Positions 9,994 through 20,218 of a DNA stretch of 64,000 bases are shown here, piece by piece. Made by a program: the position numbers and the translations under genes. Each line of letters begins with the position of its first letter. Positions within the stretch are counted from its first letter, which is position 1. The notes under the pieces are model-generated. The model was not told the DNA's origin and searched no databases. It worked only from the letters and a program-made list of their open reading frames with translations. The stretch comes from Alnus glutinosa (Eukaryota; Streptophyta; Magnoliopsida; Fagales; Betulaceae): positions 27,589,501 through 27,653,500 of the forward strand of contig NC_084896.1 of NCBI RefSeq assembly GCF_958979055.1. The letters run 5' to 3'.

Positions 9994-12900
9994 AAGAAGG
10001 AAGAAAATATCCAAGGAAATCAAATGCCAAAACCAACTTTCCAATAATAAAAATAATCAAGAACTTTCTACAGCCTGCCAAGCTCTTACCTGTAATTAGT
10101 TCAATGTGCTTCATCTTAATTTAATACGACAGTCTTTGTATGACTAACATCTCGAGTCAAGGACCAGGAAATGAATAAAATGAATTCTAAGAGAACCTAT
10201 ACCAACAATTTGGAAGGGGAGGGAGGGAGGGGGGGGGGGGGGGGGGGGGGGGAAGAGGAAATAGGCACTATAGGTTAAATCACTCGTTAATTTAATTGGT
10301 TTTCTTTCTTCAACAATTTAGGCTGCCTGCAATCAAGTAATTGCAAGTTAGTCATTGATATGAAAATGCTTACATTTTTTATTGCAAGTGTTCTACACTC
10401 TACTATCACGGAACTAGTTATAAAGTTGCAATTTTTCACTTCATAAATTACCTATCAAAAAAAAATGCATCCGTAAAGCCACAAAAAAATGTGATTAAAT
10501 GAATGACAGAAAACACTCAAAAACTGCCTTTTGGTTTTTACCTTTTCCAAGATACATGCCAAGAATATCTATCTTTCTCCCTTCATATATATGAATACTA
10601 TGGCTGGGTTTATCCAAAGAAACAAAAAACTAGAAAGAAAAAGAAACAAATGTCAAAGCCCATTATTGGATTTGAGCTAATGACTTACCATATATATTTC
10701 TCCTTTTTTCCCAGAATTTTCATTTTCATTAATGATTTCCTGTGTATCTCATCACAAGACATAGTCACCATTTTAACCTGACATTTCAGCCAGTACAATA
10801 TTTAGTGAATGACAAAAACCAATTCCTCTGCAGGTTCTGAAGACAACAGGTCTTTATATTTCGGCAACTTCAGTTTTGCTAGGTTCCATAGCATTGACCA
10901 CAACATGCAGAGGCTAACCATTACTGGTTGAATAAAATTTAAGAACTTACCTTTCTTTCTTTTTTTATATATATATATGTAATCGAAATATCATTAAAAG
11001 CATAAAACGCTTCCAGGTACAGAGGAAGTATATATAAGAAAACACGTAACTATAAGGAGAAAAGAGAACAGGAAAATCATGAGAAATTTAAGAGCTTAAA
11101 CATTCTTTTTTATAAGCAATGCAATCTCATTAAAAGAGCTGAGGGGCGCAACCCTAGCAGACAAGTACTTACAAACATTAATAACTCTTCCTTCTTCTTT
11201 TGTTGCACTACCTATTTTTCCTTGACTAGGTTATGTTAGAAAAAAGATAAAGGGCCAGAACCTTTTGAACATGAAAAGGCCAGAACTGGAAAATCTCCAA
11301 CCATTTCATCTTTCACCATCCCTTAGGTAAAAGGGGATGTGCTTGGCTGGATATATTTCATAAGAGCCTACATAGAAGCATAGTCAATTATAGAATCTCC
11401 ATATGCTAACATTCTCATTATGTTATCAGCATCCCTAATCTTTACGTGAGACTAACTAGAATGTAGAACATTGTATTGACCACACACTGTAAGCAATCAT
11501 GAGTTGACATAAGAATATACTCAAAAACCACAGGTAAATGATAATATCTTAATCAAATTGAACCCAAATAGCAAAAGAGAATAGCGTACTTGTTCTACAA
11601 AATGTGCAAGCCGGGTCTGTGCACTCAAAAATCTTTGAATGAAAGCATTAATCGACTTTGACTGGCCAGTTGTAGTCATTCCCGCAAAGAAATGGCTTCT
11701 CAAGAATGGCAATGACCAAAGTATGCGTAATCCATACAAGTTGGCTATATGCCTGTTAGTGTGCAACCCAAAAGAATTTACCATGTCCCTCCAACCGAGT
11801 TCAAAATCCTCAATCGACTCCAGATTGTAGAGTCGAAAGAACTCTGCCTTCCACTCATTGTAACGTTCTCCCAGTACAGCATTAAACCAGGATGGAAACT
11901 TCGCTACAATCATCCATATGCAAAGTGCATGTTTAGTCATAGGCATTTCCATGGCTACTGCTTCTTTCAGGCACAAATTTTGGTCAGTTAAAATTGTTTG
12001 TGGAGCCTTCCCATTCATGAACCCCAAGAATGCCTTCCATATGTACAATACAAAACAGAAACACCAACGTCAATTTGGGAGTTGTGAAGCTCTTTGAAAA
12101 AGGAAATATATGTGTGCATGTGCAACAGATTCATCAAAGTGAAAAAGGAAATATATGCGTGCATGTGCAACAGATTCATCAAAGTTAAGAGAGATTTTCA
12201 TCCAAAATAAAGTTTCTCTTCCAAGTAGGATGACAGGAAGAACAACCAATAGGCACTGAACAATACCAGGAGGTGCTCATCTGCATTTACGAGAAAAAAA
12301 AAAAAAAAAAAAGAATCCTAATGCCATAGAAATTGACTACTATAAATCTGAAAGGTACACGCTCAGTAAACATTTGAAACTGATCTTATGCTTTTCTAAT
12401 AAAATTGTATAATTCTAGTGTACCTAGGGACGCCTTATGCTTTTCTAATAAAATTGATCTCTTACCTATCAAAAAAAAAAAAAGAATATTAACTCCCAAT
12501 TACAAAAGTCACTCATGTGAAACTCAATCACTTACACAACATTATCTTATGCAGGGTCCAAACCTAACTGGCCAATCATTTCTAACCACCTACTGCATCA
12601 ATTACTCCCTGCCTGCTAGCCTAAACATCTACCTTTTAAATTTCAAAATTTATGTTTTTATCCTTCAACTTGCCTTTGCTTTAGGTTATGCGACATAAGA
12701 GAAGCAATTGATTGACTGGTCCAATTAAAATTTATGTCCGTCACATGTGCAATATAAGGTGACAAATTAGTTGGAAGAGGGGGGAGGGGGGGAGAGAGAC
12801 AACAGACAATTACTTTCACACTATTACCTTCAATGCCCACGAAAATGACCTTAAATTTTCCTCACGCAAAAGGACGCAGCCAAAGAAGCAAGGCATACCA

Positions 12901-13805
12901 TAATTATTCATTCCAACCCAAATCCCAAGTGGCATGTCAAATGCAGTCAAGCGATGTGTTGTATCAAACACAACTGCATCGCCAAAGATCTCATACAACT
13001 GGACTGATGAGGCATATGACCAGGCAATGTTCTCTAATCTGTTGTTTGAATCAACTGTATACTCAAATTTGAAGTTAGAGTCTTTCTCCTTAATGTTTCT
13101 GCACATTCTTAATAAATCTATGCCCTCCTCTTCAGGATCTAATTTCCTGAATGATTGGAGTAAATTCCTCACATCCTTTTCAGTGAAAGGCAAATATCCT
13201 GGCTCCACACACTTCTCAAGTTCCATAAGTCTCATCATCTGGTGCACAGAAATTCCAGTTTTAGCAAACATAAGGATTCTGCTCTTGTCTGTATCTGATA
13301 TGGTCCGGTATGCAGGAAGGAAACGAACTTGGTTTGGTTCTAAAAGCTCATGGTTATGGTGGTTCGCAAAACCTGTGACGCGCCATTCTGGTGCTCCCAA
13401 TTCTGTTGTCTTGCTTATTCGCAAGTACGCTTGGCATCCACACCGGGAGGATTTACGGTTTCTTTGAGGTTTACTTTCATTTGAGTTTTTGATAGGAGTG
13501 TTGCCAGCACGGTGGCAAACAAAGTAGCGTCTTGTTAGTCCTTTGCCGACCCCATCCTTTCCCTCTGTACGGTGACGCCGGATTGAGAAGCCGCATCGCT
13601 TTGCGAATTCACTATAAAATTCGTAAGCAGCATCATGAGTAGCAAACCTTTGCCCAATATATGGAATTGCATCATTAGTGGTTTCTAGGGAGAGCCTGGT
13701 TTCATCAGGTGATTCCTCTGTGCTACTAGTATCGTCCAATGACAAAGATCGTTGATCTGAGGGATCGTCATAAACCACCAACATTGGTCCAGCCTCTTCA
13801 GACAT
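9119..13805 (-). CDS. FRS11: FAR1-related transcription factor (FRS11 type), domesticated MULE transposase
   Basis: Three coding exons: 13805-12828, 12033-11590 and 9736-9119. All junctions are GT..AG in phase 0, giving 679 aa. Arabidopsis FRS11 is about 680 aa and aligns end to end from memory (M-S-E-E-A-G-P-M-L, SLSLDDTSSTEESPDE, FSIRRHRTEGKDGVGKGLTR). Domains in order: an acidic N-terminus; a FAR1 zinc-binding DNA-binding domain (about 50-160, with RYFVCHRAG and CGCQAYLRI..HHNHEL); a MULE transposase core (about 270-400, FDTTHR and ILTDQNL aspartates); and a SWIM zinc finger CSCRHFEFSGILCRH (about 560-575). FHY3/FAR1 family proteins are nuclear and bind promoter elements in light and stress responses. 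I chose the ATG at 13805, not the one at 13826, because the family starts there. Intron 2 holds LINE tails and homopolymers but no broken exon. Confidence 0.93.
9956..9991. repeat. Poly-A tract, about 36 bp, in FRS11 intron 2
   Basis: An uninterrupted A run is visible, on the strand opposite to FRS11 transcription. It may mark a lost retroposon tail or be a simple repeat. Confidence 0.8.
10212..10259. repeat. G-rich run with about 24 consecutive G
   Basis: Four short G runs (GGGGA, GGGA, GGGA) lead into a continuous G tract (10229-10252). In FRS11 pre-mRNA (minus strand) it is a C tract, so any quadruplex would form on the plus DNA strand. Confidence 0.8.
10952..11040 (-). mobile_element. 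5'-truncated LINE 3' end
   Basis: On the minus strand it reads GTACCTGGAAGCGTTTTATGC, then TTTTAATGATATTTCGATTA, then an AT-rich tail. This is the same 3'-terminal signature (GCCTTATGCTTTT..AATAAAATT..TTAC..A-tail) as the other LINE tails in the window. It lies in FRS11 intron 2 in the sense orientation. Confidence 0.55.
11102..11168 (-). mobile_element. 5'-truncated LINE 3' end
   Basis: On the minus strand it reads TTGCGCCCCTCAGCTCTTTT, then AATGAGATTGCATTGCTTAT, then A6. This is a second tail of the same family, about 60 bp from the first, in FRS11 intron 2. Confidence 0.5.
12096..12185. repeat. 45-bp tandem duplication in FRS11 intron 1
   Basis: Units 12096-12140 and 12141-12185 both begin GAAAAAGGAAATATATG and end CAGATTCATCAAAGT. 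They differ at one or two bases, so the duplication is recent. Confidence 0.9.
12384..12484 (+). mobile_element. 5'-truncated LINE 3' end with A-tail
   Basis: GGGACGCCTTATGCTTTTCT then AATAAAATTGATCTCTTACC then a tail of about 14 A. The TTATGCTTTTCTAATAAAATT part also occurs 45 bp earlier, as a small duplication. It lies in FRS11 intron 1, antisense to the gene. Confidence 0.65.
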
Positions 13806-15851
13806 TATACTTAGTTGGTAACCCACACAAGGTCAACCTAAGACATGTCTATTAACAAAAACAAAAGAAAAAGAAAAAATTCATCAGCCGACCTAGTCCC
13901 AATGGATGGAATGATGCATTATAGAACCGAGAAAATAAATAACAAATAGAGCATAAAATTGTTTTCATTTCATATCAAATTAAAAGGACATAAGTGCACA
14001 TGTAAGCATAATAAATGACATCTAGTCTACATGCTGGTCAGCGACTAGCACAAAGGGAAATAATAGAAAGAAAATAGCAACAATGATGATGATGATTCTT
14101 CATATTTCAAAAGTTGATGTAAACAATCAATAAAACTGTGGCCAAGTCACGACTTTGGTATCATTCTCTTATTTTTCAGGTTTTAAACAGTAACAAGCAC
14201 ATCACATCCTACAACGGCATCAGGATATGGACCTGTTTGAGAAATTAAAGACCATAAACTCAGTGGAAGTACCAGAAATTTAGAGAAACATCACATATCA
14301 TTTAGCAAGCATCCAATCACCATCCACTTTTACATCAATTCAGTACGCTCTAGGTTTTAGTTGTGTGGAATTACCAATTTCACTGGCTGATTGTCAAAGC
14401 TGGCGAATTAAAACTTGTGGCCCTAAAGGCATGAGTCGGAAGCTATCTCTTGTCACACTTGTATGGAGGAATGGAGCAAACAAATGCAAGAACTTGAAAG
14501 TAGGTTACCTCCTATGCCCTCACAATTCTAAACTAGGAGTCAAGTTCTTCTTGCTTGGACGAGCTCCATTGATGTTGGACCTAGTTAGGGGTTCTTAGCG
14601 CAAGGAGATTTTATAATAATTGGAATTTATCCAGTGTGCTTGTCAGTTGATTGTTTCTTCAGTATGACTGATAGTTTATATAAGGGCTTCAGTTTTTGCT
14701 ACAGCATTTCCAAGACTAGGTTTCACTTCTAGTTGTAATATAGAGACTTGGGAGGTGCCTCGCAGACTCCACCCATCACACAACATCTTTACATAATATA
14801 ATCTACAACTAAATATTCAAAGAGAGAGAGAGGATGCCTTAAATTACAGTATACTGGCATGTTCTTTGACTTCTTCCCTTTAGTTTGCACTCAATGATAG
14901 CATTATATAAAGAAACTTTGACATCGTTCCTGAAATGATTCTACAGAAATCTCCATAGTTGATCAGAGGAGTTTCTAAATAGTGTTTATGTTGATCATCA
15001 CATTTCAATCCTACTTGCAGTTCAGGTTTCATTCAAGCTAACCAATATCTGACAGTCACATACCATAAAACAAACCAACCGTTTGTAATAGAATTCCCAT
15101 ATTTTGATTTCTGTTCAATCCTATCAAGTAATCTAGTTACATTTCCAGATTTTCCTCAGCAATACACCAAATACCCACTTCAAATGCATCATTGTCTGTC
15201 CCAAAACTACAAAAATATGCTTTTCCGTCTTTTCTCAGAATCATATTACACCGCTAGCTCTTTTTTACACATATTGTTTCAAAATGTATCATCTCTACCA
15301 GATCATGAATGTCTTACAAGGTACAAACAAATTCACTTTTAAATTTTGAGCTAAATTCAATCACATTCACGCAAACCATCAAATACCCGTGTCATGTTTC
15401 TCCAAATAACCTCATAAATTCAATACTTTACCAGCTTCTTCCTTCCCTGGTTATGAATGCATTACAAACAACTACATACACACATAAACAGAGACACGTA
15501 TTACATACATATACACCTCAATTCAATCATGTTTTTTTACACATTCTGCAAAATTAAGGATAGCCCATTATCAAAAAATGGAAAATCGAAAATGGGTTTT
15601 TGTGTTCACTCACACAAAAATCACTCGAAACACAATCTCCTTTCATTTTAAGAGCCCCTCTGACTGCACATGTTTATCCAAACTAGAAACATAGAAATAC
15701 AATACTTCTATGTATATATACACATACATACATACAGAGATACAGAGAGAGAAGGGTACCATTCATGCCATGGATTCCATGTCAGGTGGATTGGAAAAAC
15801 AGTGGTTTTTGAGGACTTGCCCTAAAATGCGCTGGGAGGTGATGGGAGCCG

Positions 15852-15858
15852 TTTTATA
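15852..15858 (-). promoter_or_regulatory. Possible TATA box for FRS11
   Basis: TATAAAA on the minus strand in a locally GC-richer context. The distance to the coding start requires an intron in the 5' UTR, which I cannot prove. Confidence 0.3.
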
Positions 15859-16154
15859 CTTCGTGCGCACTTTACTATCTGACGCCTCCTTTGTACCCAA
15901 ACGGCAAACAGGTTGTTGTTCGACTTAAGGACTCCATAATGCGCATATCCAAACACCTCCTCTTCATTATTTTTTCTTTTTCGAATGTTTTTCAAAATTG
16001 AACCGATGAGTGAAGAGATTTTAGCCACAAAAAGCCCATAAATGTATTTATTAGTAGAAATGAAATAAATAATGATATAATTATACGACTTAAATGAACT
16101 ATGCATTATCAAATGGAGAGAATCCATTTCATAAAAGACTGATAATTATTTACA

Positions 16155-16473
16155 CTATTAATGAATTTGACATAAAATTAACAGGTTAAAGTTGAGGAGT
16201 ATGAACCGTTTAATTAAATGGTTCAGGTTAAGATTGACCTATATAGTCTTACACTCATACTTCAACACAACTCGAACTCAACAAGCAACATTTAGGGCTG
16301 TCAATTTTTTACACAACCCTCAAATACGACATAAATCTAACACGAAATTAGCAGATTAAGATTAGGGGTCTAACTCGTTTATTTAGATAGGTTAGAATAA
16401 GGTTGACCTATTTAGTTTTATACCCACACGTTGACACAACCGAACTCGATAAGCCAACATGAATTGTCGGTCC
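16155..16473. repeat. Two direct copies of a dispersed repeat, second with hAT-like ends
   Basis: Copy 1 (about 16155-16290) and copy 2 (about 16320-16470) share GACATAAA, GGTTAAGATTGACCTAT/GAATAAGGTTGACCTAT, AGTTTTATACCCACAC-like and CAACTCGAACTC/CAACCGAACTCGATAAGC. Copy 2 lies between TAGGGCTGTCAATT (16291) and AATTGTCGGTCCTAA (about 16463-16477), imperfect inverted ends of the kind seen in plant hAT-like elements. No clear 8-bp duplication is seen. Confidence 0.5.
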
Positions 16474-16599
16474 TAATTTTATGATTTGGATTATATTTTA
16501 CACATGGTGTATATGTTACCATGTCATTAAAAAAATGATGCAGCACCATGTATACTGCTAAATACAACAAAACAGAATTTAAATCGTGAAATAGATCTC

Positions 16600-16766
16600 G
16601 AGTAATGCTATGGACCAGTCTTTATCTTTTTGTTATTCACACAAAGATAATCTTACTTTTAAAATCACTATTTGATTTAAAATAAATCACTATTGGATTT
16701 TGATCAAATTGTGAATTTAAAAAGCTACATCAACTTTGAGAGAATAAAAAGATTGATCATTACTTC
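16600..16766. mobile_element. Mutator-type MITE, 167 bp, perfect 9-bp TSD
   Basis: The ends are GAGTAATGCTATGGACC and, read inward from the right, GAAGTAATGATCAATC. The next block CTTTATCTTTTTGTTATTC pairs with CAATCTTTTTATTCTC. The 9-mer ATAGATCTC is present directly outside both ends (16591-16599 and 16767-16775). No coding capacity. Confidence 0.8.
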
Positions 16767-16840
16767 ATAGATCTCTCTATTTCGCCTATTCTATGTAATT
16801 CAAATGTTTAGCTTTCATATTGTCAATAGATTAATTTGTT

Positions 16841-17370
16841 GGGAAAAAACATATTTAGTACTTAGGTTTTCAATTGATCTAGATTTAGTCATTGAGTTAT
16901 CAAATTCAATAATATGATCCTTAGATTTTGCCCAAGTTTAAAATAGGTTCCTTTATCACTTTACTGTAAAAGTTAACGATTTATCCCCACGTCAACACCC
17001 CAATGCAATGACATATCAGCAAATACCAAGTCATTCAAAAAAAAAAGACGTACAAAAACTAATCAATATAACACATGAAACTTAAAAATGCACAAAATAT
17101 GAGAACTTAAAGAGCAACCCCGCAATAACATTTTTTTTTCATTAATGATTTGACACTTGCTAACGTGACATTGAAACTCATGGTTGTTAAGATGGGTGCT
17201 AGCATATTAAGTGAGACACATGTAACGCATTAACTTTGATAATAAAGTAATAGATCGAGTGACATATATTTTAAATTTGGGCAAAACCTAAGGTCTTATT
17301 ATTGAAATTGAAAACTCAATAATTAAATCCAAACTAAATAAAAACCTAGGAACTAGGTATAATTTTTCCC
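16841..17370. mobile_element. Foldback MITE, 530 bp, TIRs about 140 bp, probable 9-bp TSD
   Basis: The left arm GGGAAAAAACATATTTAGTA and the right arm read inward GGGAAAAATTATACCTAGTT stay similar for about 140 bases, through ATTGAGTTATCAAATTCAAT/ATTGAGTTTTCAATTTCAAT and TTTTGCCCAAGTTTAAAATA/TTTTGCCCAAATTTAAAATA. The flanking 9-mers TAATTTGTT and TACTTGGTT match at 7 of 9, which fits an aged Mutator-type target duplication. Confidence 0.75.
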
Positions 17371-18640
17371 TACTTGGTTTGATAAGGGAAATAAGAAGAT
17401 TAATTGGTTTAATAAATTTTGAACTAATTCATTGATTTACTGATTGAACTAATAATCAATTGATTTTAATCTAATTTAGCTCTCAAGATTATTTAAAAAG
17501 TCAACAATTTTCAATTAATATCAACTCATTGTTCATTTTTTTTTTAACATAGATAACTCATTATATATATATTATATTAAAAGCTTAATTTAAACCTTTT
17601 TTTTTTTTTTAATACAATTGAATTAAGGAGATTCCGAATAAATTTTAGATTCTACAAAGAGATAGAGGGAAAAAAAAAATTAAGTTGAAATTACAAATAT
17701 GTTGATTTGATAAGAAATATAGAAGTCTTTGTAAATTAGAAACAATAGAAAGTAATGAATTATAGTGCAATGTTACATCAAAGTACATATTTATTTAAAA
17801 ACATCCAAAAAAGAGGTAAATAAAATATTAAAATTTAAACAAGTAAATGAGAACAAATAATTAATTCACCTCTAGTATCCTAGATAACAGGGAATAGATG
17901 AAATGAAAATGATTTATTTTACGATCAATATTTTGTTATACGTTGTATAAGTATTTGACGGTGTATATGATGTCATATCATTTAATCATAGTGTCATGCC
18001 ATATCATCTTGTCATTGTTATTTCTCTAAAAAAAATATATCAGTCAATTCTTTCTTTATTTTCCTTAACCTTTTTATATTTTAACTACTTACTTTTTTAA
18101 AACACTATTCGACTAAGCATTTTAACTATCTACTTTCATTATTCAATTTAAAATATTATTTATTTATCTATTGTCACTATTCCTAAAGAGAGAGAATCGT
18201 ATTTATTTTTATTAATTTAACTTATGCATTGTTAAGCTATTTAACCAAAATAGCCTTTTAACTATTTTGGTTAGCCGGACGCAAATGATGCAGCCAGCTT
18301 GAGTTGATATGACAGTACCCATATTAAACAAATAAACCATATCAAGTATAATCTTCTTGACACCCCGTAATCACGATTACAAAGTCTACTAAAATAATCA
18401 TATCACATGATGAACGTTTGTGCATTTTGACTCCTTCCCTCCATTAGTTTCCCATTATGGTGCCAACTAAAATGAGATTGTGGGTTGTTAATGTCAATGA
18501 TACAATGATAACTCAAGCCTAAAAATATTCCATTGACACTTTTACAATTTTGTTTTATTCTCCTACGAATCTTTGTTGAAATAGTTCTATTTTTTTATTT
18601 TGTTTTATTTTATTTTATTGAAGTTCATTTTGTTAAAAAA

Positions 18641-18714
<74 letters not shown>

Positions 18715-20218
18715 CCAATTTTTTTTTCAAAAAAAAGAAAAAAAGAAAAAAAAGCGGGGGGTGGGGGGGGGGGGATATGTTTGCATGTCATAGTCACGGT
18801 TGTTGTTCCAGATTCTTCCACTATTGTTAGAGGTTGTGTTTGGTAGGTGTCTATAAATTATAGCAGCATAAGATGAAAAACTATTTTTTTTATTTTTTGG
18901 TTTCATATATGAGAAATAAAATACCCAAATAAAACATGATACATAAATTTGAATAAAAATAATGCTACATACCACACAAATATCCCACAAATATTTCACA
19001 AAGTTAACGTAGCAATTGGCAAAGCTTATAGGACTATATCTTGCTCTTATTGACTTGATTATACGATTCGATTAAATGATTTTATTTATAGTAAAAATAT
19101 GATGGATGAGGTATGTTAAAAAATTGTAAGATGGATGTAATCATAAAGAGATATGATACATTTATAACTTCTGTACAATTTCAACAACTTTTTTCAAAAT
19201 AAATAATTGAATATGCAATATCCACATGGAGAAAAACAGATCAAATAATTAATTTGACAAAATAATTATTAAAATTTTATAAAAATTATAACCATATCAA
19301 ATCTCAATGATAAATCATAGGTTATTAAATCTTATCAGGATAGTAATAGTAAGAGCAGAAGAATGAATGACCTTTCAATTTGAGAGGACAAGTAAATAAA
19401 ACTCTCATGTTGAGAGTGAGTAGGAATCTAATAAAAGTTATCTGTTTATGACCGTTATCTAGACGGTGCCTTATATCTTTTTATGTATTTTATTACTAAT
19501 TGATTCACATTAAAGACATAAATGAAAAAATATCCTAATATATATTCATTAAAAAATTGTATTGAGAATATGACTGGATCATTGGCACGTACCCAATCTC
19601 AACCTAAACAAATATCATGTGATTAACAACATTTTTGAATAAAATTAGCTATTTTTGAAGGTTTGTTTTTAATTTTAAAAATATTTTTCGATATAGTTAA
19701 CCTATTAAATAACTACTTTTATTCGGAAGATAAAATATAAATATAAAATAGATAAAAAAAAATCAACCTAAACGCATATCTCTCGGGCCACGCTCTAGTT
19801 CGTGCGTTTAGAGTAGTAGTCCAACAAGGTAAGAGCGACCACAAACAGAGTGCTTCAAAGAAACAGGGGAAAGCAGAGAACGGAGAGTCCATGGCTGTCG
19901 CTGCCTGCCACCAATTGCTTGGTGGGTTTTAGTGCGTTTTGAAGCTTTGGGTCTCTGTCGATACCTGTGCTTGACATTGAATACGGCACCGTTTTTGTTT
20001 TACGTTACAGTAGGAGAATAGCTTCCTTCGAATGCTCCATTAAATTAATGGAGTATTTATAGTTCGTATTATTCTCTCAAACATTCCTTACTTTACTTTC
20101 AAACTTCCTTTTGTAATCTCAAAAAGCTCTCTCTTTTCTTCTCTCTCTCTCTCTCTTTATCTCTTATACTTTCTGCGCGTGCTTTGGGTTTTTCCGGAAA
20201 GCAAAACAGCGAAATTAA
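17371..20218. other. AT-rich intergenic DNA and DUF707 5' leader
   Basis: Mostly AT-rich DNA with short homopolymers and no gene. From about 19,790 the base composition rises and the sequence becomes leader-like, including a (CT)n stretch at about 20138-20158 typical of plant 5' UTRs. A short upstream frame (MAVAACHQLLGGF) begins at 19890, but whether it is transcribed is unknown. Confidence 0.45.
18643..18710. repeat. (TA)n microsatellite with flanking T/A and G tracts
   Basis: About 34 TA units, followed by poly-T, A-rich and G-rich runs (GGGGGGTGGGGGGGGGGG, about 18755-18773). Confidence 0.95.

Larger units (their letters stand above)
13806..16590. other. FRS11 upstream region
   Basis: No coding gene is recognised. 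On the minus strand TATAAAA sits at 15858-15852, about 2 kb above the FRS11 ATG. The sequence just below it is richer in GC, so a leader exon near 15.6-15.8 kb and a 5' UTR intron are possible. A direct repeat pair at 16.15-16.47 kb is listed separately. A stretch at 14,340-14,600 holds an open frame of 77 codons with no family match. Confidence 0.4.

Noticed and set aside
14340-14600. Open frame with MELPISLADC start
   Set aside because: No recognisable domain, no splice partner, and it lies on the strand opposite FRS11 in its presumed leader intron; may be repeat debris.
18533-18830. Tyr-Ile repeat peptides
   Set aside because: Translation of a (TA)n microsatellite.
19890-19931. Short upstream frame before the DUF707 gene
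   Set aside because: Thirteen codons in a region whose transcription I cannot establish; noted only in the region entry.
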